Source: Paraburkholderia phenoliruptrix (GTDB taxonomy: Bacteria; Pseudomonadota; Gammaproteobacteria; Burkholderiales; Burkholderiaceae). Taken from it: 64,000 bases of DNA. The stretch is taken from contig NZ_CADIKB010000028.1 in NCBI RefSeq assembly GCF_902859825.1, forward strand, positions 26,495 through 90,494, in the 5' to 3' direction. Shown here piece by piece: positions 25,455 through 34,117 of the stretch. Made by a program: the position numbers and the translations under genes. Below the pieces are notes generated by a model. That model saw nothing but the letters and a program-made list of their open reading frames with translations. It ran no database searches and had not been told where the DNA came from. The stretch's first letter is position 1, and every line of letters begins with the position of its first letter.

Positions 25455-26954
25455 TCACGCGCGCGCCGTAGCGGTCGCCGCGTAGCCTTCGTCCATCTCT
25501 TCGGCTTCGCGTTCGCCGCGCAGCACCGCGTGTGCTTCGGCGCGCGTCGCGACGCACGGACCCGAGCCGAGCAGCGGCTTGCGGGCCGTCTCGCGCAGCG
25601 CGACGACCGAGACGATGCCGATCAGCGACGCGCCCATCAGGTAGTACGCGGGCGTCATCAGATTGCCGGTGCGCTCGACGAGCCACGCGGTCACGAGCGG
25701 CGTTGTGCCGCCGAACAGCGACACCGAAATGTTGAAGCCGATGGCCAGCGCGCCATAACGGATCTTCGTCGGGAAGAGGGCCGGCAGCGCCGACGGCATC
25801 ACGCCCGTAAAGCACGACAGCAGCACGCCCAGAATCATCAGGCCGGCGAACACCGGCAGCACCGTGCCCATGCGGATCAAGAGGAGCGCGGGGATGGACA
25901 GCGCGAAGAGACCCATGCAGCCGAACAGCATCACCGGTTTGCGGCCGATCGCGTCCGACAGGCGGCCGGCTGCGAGCGTTGCCGGCATCATCAGCACCAT
26001 CACGACGAGGACGATGAAGAGGCCGTGCGTCTCGTTAAAGTGCAGCGTCGCCGACAGGTAGCTCGGCAGATACGAGAGCGCCATGTAGTCGGTCACGTTG
26101 AAGATCAGCACGAGGCCCACGCACAGCAGGAGCGGTTTCCATTGCTGCACGAGCAACTGACGGAATGACTGCTTCGGCAGCGCCTTTTCCTCGGCTTCGC
26201 GTTGCTCGGCCTGCTTCTTGAACGCGGGCGTTTCTTCCAGCTTCATCCGGATGTACAGACCCACGAGTCCGAGCGGACCTGCGATCAGGAACGGCACACG
26301 CCAGCCCCACGACAGCAGCGCGTCGTTCGACAGCGTCGCGGTGAGCACGGCGACCGTGCCCGCGCCCAGCACATAGCCGATCAGCGTACCGAATTCGAGA
26401 AAGCTGCCCATGAAGCCGCGGCGCTTGTCCGTCGAGAATTCGGCGATGAAGGTCGCCGCACCGCCGTATTCGCCGCCGGTCGAAAAGCCTTGCACCAGAC
26501 GCGCGACGAGCAGCAGGGCCGGCGCGAGAATGCCGATCGACCCGTAGCTCGGAATCAGCCCGATGGCGAACGTGCCGAGCGCCATCATGATCATGGTCAT
26601 TGCCAGCACGCGCTGACGGCCGATGCGGTCGCCGAGTGGCCCGAACACCATGCCGCCGACCGGGCGCACCAGAAACGCGGCGGCGAACGTGCCGAAGGTC
26701 GCGATCAACTGGGCGGACGGGCTCGACGACGGGAAGAACACTTTGCCGAGCGTGACAGCGATGTAGCTGTACACGCCGAAGTCGAACCATTCCATTGCGT
26801 TGCCAAGCGCCATGGCGCCGACGGCACGCTTCAAGAGAGAGTGGTCGACGACCGTGATGTCGTCGAGGGAAAGGCGTTGTTCTTGTTGGTGTCGCCAGAA
26901 GCCGTTGCTGGAAGCGGTCAAGGTAAAAACTCCGATGACTGCGACGAAACTCAT
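25455..26954 (-). CDS. proP: ProP-type osmolyte/proton symporter (major facilitator superfamily)
   Basis: The protein (499 residues from ATG 26954) matches the E. coli proline/betaine transporter along its membrane part: GNAMEWFDFGVYSYIAVTLGKVFFP, GDRIGRQRVLA, GFSTGGEYGGAATF, GFMGSFLEFGTLIGYVLGAG and FNVTDYMALSYLPSYLS. It takes up proline, glycine betaine and similar solutes under osmotic stress. The long cytoplasmic coiled coil that ends E. coli ProP is missing; only a short tail follows the last helix. A TTG at 26921 with GGAG 8 bases upstream is a strong alternative start (488 residues). Upstream codons to 27227 are in-frame but non-homologous. Confidence 0.88.
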   Translation of the reverse strand: MSFVAVIGVFTLTASSNGFWRHQQEQRLSLDDITVVDHSLLKRAVGAMALGNAMEWFDFGVYSYIAVTLGKVFFPSSSPSAQLIATFGTFAAAFLVRPVGGMVFGPLGDRIGRQRVLAMTMIMMALGTFAIGLIPSYGSIGILAPALLLVARLVQGFSTGGEYGGAATFIAEFSTDKRRGFMGSFLEFGTLIGYVLGAGTVAVLTATLSNDALLSWGWRVPFLIAGPLGLVGLYIRMKLEETPAFKKQAEQREAEEKALPKQSFRQLLVQQWKPLLLCVGLVLIFNVTDYMALSYLPSYLSATLHFNETHGLFIVLVVMVLMMPATLAAGRLSDAIGRKPVMLFGCMGLFALSIPALLLIRMGTVLPVFAGLMILGVLLSCFTGVMPSALPALFPTKIRYGALAIGFNISVSLFGGTTPLVTAWLVERTGNLMTPAYYLMGASLIGIVSVVALRETARKPLLGSGPCVATRAEAHAVLRGEREAEEMDEGYAATATARA

Positions 26955-27648
26955 GATGCGTTCCGCCACGGTTGCTGGGAAGTGCAGTTTCGAGAAACGG
27001 GGCGAGGGCTTCTCGCCGCGACGGCGAAAAAGTGGGCGCGCGTAGAAAGAAACGCAAAAGACTCGCCAAACGCTGCGCAAGCAGCGAAAGCAGCAAGTGC
27101 CCGTGCCTCGCGAGCCTGTCGCGAAAAAACACTCGTCTAGATTGTGCTGACTGTTGCACCTGCGTGGCCGTGATAGGGGGGCAGGCGCATGAAGACGCGG
27201 GCGGCTCGGCGCCGGATTCCACGTCACGGGAAGGCTTGAAACGAAAAAGGCCGGTGCTTGATTCGCGGTTGCGACGCCTTCGGGACGACCCTCAGAACCG
27301 GCTCAACCTGCGATACGACCGACAAGCCTTCTTGTATAAAAACTGTTCCATCGCGATGGACACGCCGCAGTGCAGGCACTCGCAGTGCACGCACTCTGTG
27401 TCGCAAGGTCAGAGAACGCGAATGAAGGTGAATTGCTGTTGGAACGACACACATGTTAGCACGATGACAGAGGATCGTGCAAACCCGGATTCTCCGGGGA
27501 GGCCGGTGGACGGCGCGCAATCCCTTGCCGGGAGCGGGATTCGGGCAATCGCGCGGTCTGGAGAAGGGGCTTAAAACGGCCTGAAAATGTACCGTTTGGG
27601 GAGTTTTGCGGGCGCTCGCCGGAGGTGGTGCGACGAAGTGTTCGTGCG
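26955..27648. other. Long intergenic region upstream of the ProP-type gene
   Basis: About 700 bases hold no supported gene on either strand. The part next to the ProP gene should hold its promoter and leader. Short runs such as TTGTATAAAAACTG (about 27333) are AT-rich and could be promoter elements, but I see no clear pair of hexamers, riboswitch or repeat. Open frames here have no family-like features. Confidence 0.4.
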
Positions 27649-27677
27649 AAAAAAATCCGCGCATGAGGCGCGGATTT
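27649..27677 (-). terminator. Rho-independent terminator of the YggX gene
   Basis: On the minus strand the perfect stem AAATCCGCGC/GCGCGGATTT with a 5-base loop is followed by a T-run. It lies about 75 bases after the yggX stop. Confidence 0.85.
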
Positions 27678-27749
27678 CGTCGCGGATTTCGTCGTTGTAC
27701 ACGTAAGGGCGTGACGCCCGCTTACTGCGATCGAGCGCTCACCATTCGT

Positions 27750-28025
27750 TCATTCGCCTGCAGGCGGCACATAGCCTTGCGCGGTGTCCGCGCCTTCGCC
27801 GAAGAAGAACTTCTCGGTCTGCTTCATCAGGTACTGGCGCGCGCGCGGGTCGGCCATGTTCAGACGATTTTCGTTGATCAGCATGGTTTGCTGCTTCAAC
27901 CAGGCTTGCCATGCTTCCTTCGAGATGCTTTCGTAGATCCGCTTGCCGAGTTCGCCAGGCAGCGGCGGGAAATCGAGGCCTTCGGCTTCCTTGCCGAGCT
28001 TCGCGCATTGAACCATACGAGTCAT
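27750..28025 (-). CDS. yggX: YggX-family Fe(II) trafficking / oxidative damage protection protein
   Basis: The 91-residue protein begins MTRMVQCAKLGKEAEGLDFPP, the family hallmark with the conserved Cys7, and continues with GKRIYESISKEAWQAWLKQQTMLINENRLN and a PRARQYL segment. YggX protects iron-sulfur clusters from oxidative damage and affects labile iron. It lies directly downstream of the argA gene in the same direction (about 110 bases) and is followed by its own terminator. Confidence 0.93.
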   Translation of the reverse strand: MTRMVQCAKLGKEAEGLDFPPLPGELGKRIYESISKEAWQAWLKQQTMLINENRLNMADPRARQYLMKQTEKFFFGEGADTAQGYVPPAGE

Positions 28026-28134
28026 GTTGGGCTTCTCCTCTGTCGGCCGGGGTAGTGCTTCAGCACTGACGCCGGCCCATAAAAAATAAATGACCGGATC
28101 ATTCGACGACGGCCAGTCGCTTATATGGGGCCGC

Positions 28135-29523
28135 TCAGAGCTGTTTCATCAGCACGAGCGATTTGCGCTGCCAGTTGTACAGTCGGCGGCGGTCTTCGGG
28201 GAGGTCGTCGACCGTGACCTTGACGAAGCCGCGCTTCAGGAACCAGTGTTCCGTGCGCGTGGTGAGCACGAAAATACGCGTAAGGCCGCGCGCCCGCGCG
28301 CGCTGCTCGATGCGCTTGAGCAGGCGCTCGCCGTCGCCCGTGCCTTGCGCTTCCGGCGCGACGGTCAGGCAGGCCATTTCGCCGATGCGCTCCTGCGTGT
28401 ACGGATACAGCGCCGCGCAGCCGAACAGCACGCCGTCGTGCTCGATCACCGAGAAGTGGTCGATGTCGCGCTCGATCTGATGGCGCCCGCGCCGCACCAG
28501 CGTGCCGTCGGACTCGAGCGGCTCGATCAGCGCGAGAATACCGCCGACGTCGTCCGGCGTGGCTTCGCGCAGGCTTTCCAGGTTCTCGTACGAGATCATC
28601 GTGCCGACGCCGTCGTGCAGGAACAGTTCGAGCAGCAGACTGCCGTCGAGCGCGTAAGGGATGATATGCGCCCGCGCCACGCCGCCACGGCACGCGCGGA
28701 TCGAGTGCTTCAGATAGAAGCCCGCGTCGCCGGTGACCTCGCCGCTTTCGTGCAGCTTGTAGGCGTCGTCGAGCGACAGTTCGCGGATCAGCTCCGGGCC
28801 GTCCTCGCCGGCTTGCATGAGGCCGGGGGTTTCGGTCAGGAACACGATCTTGTCGGCGCGCAATGCGATCGCGGCAGCCGATGCCACGTCTTCCATCGAC
28901 AGATTGAATGCTTCGCCGGTGGGCGAAAAGCCGAGCGGCGAGAGCAGCACGAGCTTGCGGCTCGCGAGCGAATGGCGGATCGAATCGGCGTCGATCTTGC
29001 GCACCACGCCGGTGTGCGCGAAGTCCACGCCGTCCAGAATGCCGACGGGTCGTGCCGTCACGAAATTGCCCGACACGACGCTGATGTGCGCGTGCGCCAT
29101 GGGCGTGTTCGGCAAGCCCTGGCTGATGGCCGCCTCGATATCCAGACGCACTTCGCCGGCCGCTTCTTTCGCGGATTCGAGCGCGCGCGCGTCGGTAATG
29201 CGCATGCCGTGCGAAAACTCGGACTCGACGCCGTGCAGACTCATCTGCTCCTCGACCTGCGGGCGCGAACCATGCACCAGCACGATCTGGATGCCCATGG
29301 CCTGCAGCAGCGCGATGTCCGACACGAGCGCATTCAGGAGCCCCTGATGCACCACTTCGCCGCCGAACCCGACGACGAACGTCTTGTTGCGGAACGCATG
29401 GATGTAAGGGGCGACGGAGCGCATCCAGTCGACGAATTGCGCGTGCTGGGCGAGGTCTTCCGATGCTCCAGCAGGGGCCGGAACGCTCGCGGGCGCGGGG
29501 ACGAGGTCGGTTTGGGAATTCAT
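28135..29523 (-). CDS. argA: N-acetylglutamate synthase (first step of arginine synthesis)
   Basis: The 462-residue protein has an amino-acid-kinase domain (about 35-300: FVVGFGGEVVHQG, IVLVHGSRPQVEEQ) and a C-terminal GNAT acetyltransferase domain (about 315-460: FGCAALYPYT, CLTVAPEAQGTGDGERLL, EHWFLKRGF). This is the classical two-domain ArgA, which acetylates glutamate with acetyl-CoA and is feedback-inhibited by arginine through the kinase-like domain. The first 25 residues are Pro/Ala-rich and not conserved. The start lies 23 bases from the divergent hrpA start, so the promoters overlap or lie within the genes. Confidence 0.93.
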   Translation of the reverse strand: MNSQTDLVPAPASVPAPAGASEDLAQHAQFVDWMRSVAPYIHAFRNKTFVVGFGGEVVHQGLLNALVSDIALLQAMGIQIVLVHGSRPQVEEQMSLHGVESEFSHGMRITDARALESAKEAAGEVRLDIEAAISQGLPNTPMAHAHISVVSGNFVTARPVGILDGVDFAHTGVVRKIDADSIRHSLASRKLVLLSPLGFSPTGEAFNLSMEDVASAAAIALRADKIVFLTETPGLMQAGEDGPELIRELSLDDAYKLHESGEVTGDAGFYLKHSIRACRGGVARAHIIPYALDGSLLLELFLHDGVGTMISYENLESLREATPDDVGGILALIEPLESDGTLVRRGRHQIERDIDHFSVIEHDGVLFGCAALYPYTQERIGEMACLTVAPEAQGTGDGERLLKRIEQRARARGLTRIFVLTTRTEHWFLKRGFVKVTVDDLPEDRRRLYNWQRKSLVLMKQL

Positions 29524-29546
29524 GCCCGGGATTATAATGCGCCCCC

Positions 29547-32500
29547 ATGTCGAATGTACCCAAAAGTCCCGCCGCGGCGAACGAGAATGCGGCGCCGGCC
29601 GCCGATCAAACGAAGGCCGGCGACGCGAAGCGCCGCGCCGAACAGGACGCGAACCGTGGCAAGCCGGACGCGCCCCGCAGGGCGCGCGAGCCGCATCGTG
29701 CTCCGCGCGAGCCCCGCGAGGCCAACGCCACCCGCGACCCGCGCGAGCCGGAGGCCCCCCGTGAGCCGCGCGAGCCGAAGGCCACCCGCGAGCCGCGCGA
29801 ATCGAGGTCCGCTCGCGAGCCGAATCCCATTCCGCCCATCACGTTTCCCGAGGCGCTGCCCGTTTCCGGCCGCCGTGACGAGATAGCAAAAGCTATTGCC
29901 GGAAACCAGGTCGTGATCGTGTCCGGCGAGACCGGCTCGGGCAAAACCACGCAGCTGCCGAAGATCTGCCTCGCGCTCGGTCGCGGCCTCGGCGCGGGCG
30001 GCTCGGGGCTGATCGGCCACACGCAGCCGCGCCGCATCGCCGCTTCGGCAACGGGCCGGCGCATCGCCGAGGAGCTCGGCACGCCGTTCGGCGAAGTCGT
30101 CGGCTACAAGGTGCGGTTTACCGACAACCTGTCGCCGGGCGCATCGGTCAAGCTGATGACGGACGGCATTCTGCTCGCCGAGACGCAGACTGACCCGCTG
30201 CTGAAGGCGTATGACACGCTGATCATCGACGAGGCGCACGAGCGCAGCCTCAACATCGATTTTCTGCTCGGCTATCTGAAGGAAATTCTGCCGAGGCGCC
30301 CGGATCTGAAGCTGATCGTGACCTCGGCGACGATCGACGCGGATCGTTTCGCGCGCCATTTCGGCAGCGAGCACAAACCCGCGCCGGTGATCGAAGTGAG
30401 CGGCCGCCTGTATCCGGTCGAGGTGCGCTACCGTCCGGTCGCGGAAGAAAGCGCGGCCGTCAAGGCGGCGCAAGGCACGTCGGGCGGAAGGGGCGCGTCG
30501 TCGCGCGGCGATCGGCCGAAGACGCAGCGCGAAACGGACCGCGATCTGATGGAGGCGCTCGTCGACGCCGTCGACGAATTGTGCCGCGAGGGTCCCGGCG
30601 ACGTGCTGGTGTTCCTGCCGGGCGAGCGCGAAATTCGCGATGCCGCCGAGGCGCTGCGCAAGCACCATCCGCCGCACACGGAAATCTTGCCGCTGTTCGC
30701 GCGGCTTTCCTCCGCCGAGCAGGAGCGCGTGTTCCGCACTTCGAACGCGCGGCGCATCGTGCTCGCGACCAACGTGGCGGAAACCTCGCTCACCGTGCCG
30801 GGCATTCGTTATGTGGTCGACACGGGCCTCGCGCGCGTGAAGCGCTACTCGTATCGGAACAAGGTCGAGCAGTTGCAGGTCGAGCCGATTTCGCAGGCTG
30901 CCGCAAATCAGCGGGCAGGGCGCTGCGGGCGGGTGGCGGACGGCATCTGCATTCGTCTTTACGACGAGAGCGATTATCAGAGCCGCACGCGTTTTACCGA
31001 TCCGGAGATTCTGCGCTCCTCGCTCGCTTCCGTGATTCTGCGCATGAAGTCGCTGCATCTGACGGCGATTGAGACGTTTCCATTTATCGAGCCGCCGCCC
31101 GGCCGCGCCATCGCCGACGGCTATCAACTGCTCAACGAACTCGGCGCCGTCGACGACGACAACCTGCTTACGCCGCTCGGCCGCGAGCTCGCGCGCCTGC
31201 CGCTGGATCCGCGCGTTGGCCGGATGATCCTCGCCGCGCGCGAGCAGCAGTCGCTGAAGGAAGTACTGATTATCGCGAGCGCATTGTCCGTACAGGATCC
31301 GCGCGACCGGCCGATCGAGGCCCAGGAACAGGCCGACCAGGCACATCGCCGTTTCGTCGACGAGCGCTCCGAATTCCTGCAGTGGTTGAAGATCTGGAAC
31401 TGGTTCGAAGAGGCAATTTCGCACAAGAAGTCGAACAAGCAGCTGCACGAGGAATGTCGGAAGAATTTCCTGTCGCAAGTGCGTCTGCGCGAATGGCGCG
31501 ATGTCCATTCGCAGCTCCTGACGGTGGTGCGCGAGCACGGCTGGCGTCTGAACGACGCCGAGGCCACGTTCGAGCAGGTCCATCTTGCGCTTTTGACAGG
31601 CCTGCTCGGCAACATCGGCCTGAAAGCCGATGACGAGCCGTATTACATCGGCGCGCGCGGCATCAAGTTTTATCTGTGGCCGGGTTCCGCGCTCGTGAAG
31701 AAAGCGGGCAAGTGGGTGATGGCGGCGGAACTGGTCGAGACGAGCCGTCTCTACGCGCGCTGCATCGCGAGGATCGAGCCCGAGTGGATCGAGAAGATCG
31801 GCGTGCATCTGCTTAAGAAATCGCTGTCCGAGCCGCATTGGGAAAAGCGCGCGGCGCAAGTGTCGGCGTTCGAGCGCGCCGTGCTGTACGGGTTGCCGAT
31901 CTATCACCGCCGCCGCGTGAGCTTCGGCAAGCAGGACCCGGCGCGGGCGCGCGAGCTGTTCATTCGCGGCGCGCTTGTTGAAGGCGAATTCGACACGAAG
32001 CTCGGATTTTTCTCGCACAACCGTAAGCTGCTCGCCGACATCGAGCAACTGGAACACAAGTCGCGCCGTCAGGATGTGCTCGTCGACGATGAGCTGATCT
32101 ACGGCTTTTACGACCAGGCACTGCCGAAGGGCATTTATACGGGCGCGGCATTCGAGCGCTGGTATCGCGACGAGGTGAAGAAGAGCGGCCAGCCCGAGGA
32201 CAAGCTGCGCCTGCTGTATTTGTCGCGCGACGATCTGATGCGCCACGAAGCTGCCGGCGTGACCACCGACCTGTTCCCGAAACGGATGACGATGGCGGGC
32301 GTCGAGATGGCGCTCACCTATCACTTCGAGCCGGGGTCGCCGCGCGACGGCGTGACGCTCGCCGTGCCGCTTTTCGCGCTGAATCAGGTGGACGCGCGGC
32401 GCTGCGAGTGGCTCGTGCCCGGCATGCTCAAGGAGAAGACGCAACTGCTGCTGAAGTCCTTGCCGCAGAAATTGCGCCGCCACTGCGTGCCGCTGCCCGA

Positions 32501-33758
32501 GTACGCGGCCGGCTTCGTCGAGCGGCATGAGGCGCCGCGCTTTGCCGCGGGCGGTCTGCTCGAAGCGCTGATTGCCGATGTCCGCGAAGAGAAGCAGGTC
32601 GCGCTCAAGCAGGCGGATTTCAAGCTCGAGACGCTGCCGCCGCATCTGTTCATGAACTTCAAGGTGATCGACGAGCACGGGCGGCAGCTCGCGATGGGCC
32701 GCAATCTGGCGCAACTGCGGGCGGAACTCGGCGGCCAGGCGCAGCAGCATTTTCAGAAGATCGCGTCGAGCGCGGCGGGCGCGGCGCTCGCGGACGCGGC
32801 GGGGACGGGCGGGGCCGCGCCGGTGGCGCCGGGCACGCGCGGTAAAAGCGCCTCCTCGACCGGGCCGCAAACGGCCGAGCCGGGCGAGCGGACCGCCGGC
32901 ACCGCGATCTACGAAAACCTCACCACGTGGAATTTCGGCAAGCTGCCCGAGTTGCTCGAAATTCGCCGCGGCGGGCAGACGCTGTTCGGCTATCCGGCGC
33001 TCGTCGACCGCGGCACGCATTGCGACGTCGAGGTGTTCGATTCGCCGGACGAGGCGGCGCGGATTCATCGCGCGGGCTTGCGTCGACTGTTCGCGTTGCA
33101 GTTGAAGGAGCCGATCAAGTATCTGGAGAAAAATCTGCCGGGCTTGCGTGAAATGGCGATGCAGTTCATGACGCGCGGCACGCAGGAAGAACTGCGCGAT
33201 CAACTGATCGACACCGCGCTCGACCGCGCGTGTCTGCAAGATCCGCTACCGGACGACGACGTTAGCTTTCACACGCGCCGCGATGAAGGACGCAGCCGGC
33301 TCACCTTGCTGGCGCAAGAAATCGCGCGACTGGTCGGCCAGATTCTCGGCGAATACGCGGCCGTGCTGAAGAAGCTCGTGCAGGCCAGGCCGTTCGCGGC
33401 GGCCTATGCCGACATGCAGGCTCAGCTCGACGCGCTGATCGGCAAGCGTTTCGTGGTCGATACGCCGTATTCGCAACTGACGCATTTCCCACGCTATCTG
33501 AAGGGCATTGGGTTGCGCATCGACAAGCTGAAGGCCGACCCCGCACGCGATGCGCGGCAATTCGCCGAATTCCAGCCGTTACTGCAGAACTATCAGCGGG
33601 CGGTCGCGCAGCGCGGCGGCGTGCCGGATGCGCGTCTGTCGGAGTTTCGCTGGCTGCTCGAAGAGCTGCGTGTGTCGCTGTTCGCGCAGGAACTGCGCAC
33701 GCCGATGCCGGTGTCCGTCAAGCGGCTGTATAAGGTGTGGGATTCGATGCAGCGGTGA
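29547..33758 (+). CDS. hrpA: HrpA-type DEAH-box ATP-dependent RNA helicase
   Basis: At 1403 residues it is somewhat longer than E. coli HrpA (about 1300). The helicase core has Walker A GETGSGKTT (near residue 127), DEAH (near 228), SATID and the QRAGRCGR motif VI, followed by the winged-helix/ratchet region and a long C-terminal DUF3418 part typical of HrpA. It unwinds RNA and in E. coli helps rescue stalled or collided ribosomes and process mRNA. The extra length is largely an N-terminal disordered tail with Arg-Glu-Pro repeats and an Ala/Gly-rich insert near 1070-1110. It stands alone between divergent argA and the adhesin. Confidence 0.95.
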   Translation: MSNVPKSPAAANENAAPAADQTKAGDAKRRAEQDANRGKPDAPRRAREPHRAPREPREANATRDPREPEAPREPREPKATREPRESRSAREPNPIPPITFPEALPVSGRRDEIAKAIAGNQVVIVSGETGSGKTTQLPKICLALGRGLGAGGSGLIGHTQPRRIAASATGRRIAEELGTPFGEVVGYKVRFTDNLSPGASVKLMTDGILLAETQTDPLLKAYDTLIIDEAHERSLNIDFLLGYLKEILPRRPDLKLIVTSATIDADRFARHFGSEHKPAPVIEVSGRLYPVEVRYRPVAEESAAVKAAQGTSGGRGASSRGDRPKTQRETDRDLMEALVDAVDELCREGPGDVLVFLPGEREIRDAAEALRKHHPPHTEILPLFARLSSAEQERVFRTSNARRIVLATNVAETSLTVPGIRYVVDTGLARVKRYSYRNKVEQLQVEPISQAAANQRAGRCGRVADGICIRLYDESDYQSRTRFTDPEILRSSLASVILRMKSLHLTAIETFPFIEPPPGRAIADGYQLLNELGAVDDDNLLTPLGRELARLPLDPRVGRMILAAREQQSLKEVLIIASALSVQDPRDRPIEAQEQADQAHRRFVDERSEFLQWLKIWNWFEEAISHKKSNKQLHEECRKNFLSQVRLREWRDVHSQLLTVVREHGWRLNDAEATFEQVHLALLTGLLGNIGLKADDEPYYIGARGIKFYLWPGSALVKKAGKWVMAAELVETSRLYARCIARIEPEWIEKIGVHLLKKSLSEPHWEKRAAQVSAFERAVLYGLPIYHRRRVSFGKQDPARARELFIRGALVEGEFDTKLGFFSHNRKLLADIEQLEHKSRRQDVLVDDELIYGFYDQALPKGIYTGAAFERWYRDEVKKSGQPEDKLRLLYLSRDDLMRHEAAGVTTDLFPKRMTMAGVEMALTYHFEPGSPRDGVTLAVPLFALNQVDARRCEWLVPGMLKEKTQLLLKSLPQKLRRHCVPLPEYAAGFVERHEAPRFAAGGLLEALIADVREEKQVALKQADFKLETLPPHLFMNFKVIDEHGRQLAMGRNLAQLRAELGGQAQQHFQKIASSAAGAALADAAGTGGAAPVAPGTRGKSASSTGPQTAEPGERTAGTAIYENLTTWNFGKLPELLEIRRGGQTLFGYPALVDRGTHCDVEVFDSPDEAARIHRAGLRRLFALQLKEPIKYLEKNLPGLREMAMQFMTRGTQEELRDQLIDTALDRACLQDPLPDDDVSFHTRRDEGRSRLTLLAQEIARLVGQILGEYAAVLKKLVQARPFAAAYADMQAQLDALIGKRFVVDTPYSQLTHFPRYLKGIGLRIDKLKADPARDARQFAEFQPLLQNYQRAVAQRGGVPDARLSEFRWLLEELRVSLFAQELRTPMPVSVKRLYKVWDSMQR
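29685..29822 (+). repeat. Arg-Glu-Pro repeat tract in the HrpA N-terminus
   Basis: Residues 47-92 of the helicase contain about ten REP or RDP triplets in series (for example PREPREP, TREPRES). At DNA level this is a degenerate GC-rich cGCGAGCCg repeat. It is highly charged and probably disordered. Confidence 0.8.
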
Positions 33759-33957
33759 AGGGGCAGAGTGGACAGCACGGGCGGAGCGGCTAGCGGCTCT
33801 CATTGGCGCTAGCCTGGCCGTTACTGCGGCTTCGACTCTTCGGGGCATGGTTGCGGATGCGGGTTGGTGCACTCTAAGCAGCTGTCTGCCGGTGCTTCGC
33901 GGTTTTGCCTGCGTCGGCACTGCGCGCGTTTCCCCGCTGCCGACTTTTCCCCTAGAT
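33759..33957. other. Spacer between hrpA and adhesin terminator
   Basis: No gene is visible from the hrpA stop to the terminator at 33958, nor from the terminator to the adhesin stop at 34118. No plus-strand terminator for hrpA is obvious; the hairpin at 33958-34005 may serve both strands in part. Confidence 0.4.
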
Positions 33958-34005
33958 AAAAAAAGCGCGTGGCACGCTCCATTGTCGGCGGAGCGTAGCA
34001 CGCGC
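33958..34005 (-). terminator. Strong terminator of the adhesin gene
   Basis: Arms GCGCGTGGCACGCTCC and GGAGCGTAGCACGCGC pair over 16 positions with one mismatch around a 9-base loop, and the minus strand continues into seven T. It lies 113 bases past the adhesin stop. Confidence 0.85.
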
Positions 34006-34117
34006 AAACACGCGCGGGCCGCTGTCGAGCCCGCGCCTACCTGCTGGTGACAAACTGCCTATGTTGTGCCATGCACTGGCGTGACGGCGCGCCAGGGCGC
34101 CGTCACGCCGCACCCGC

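Noticed and set aside
29700..29830. CRISPR-like array in the Arg-Glu-Pro coding repeats
   Set aside because: Units are short, degenerate, without spacers, and in frame with hrpA.
29532..33239. 1235-codon minus-strand frame opposite hrpA
   Set aside because: Very long but composed of Arg/His/Leu/Ala-rich sequence without domains; caused by GC skew at codon positions of hrpA.
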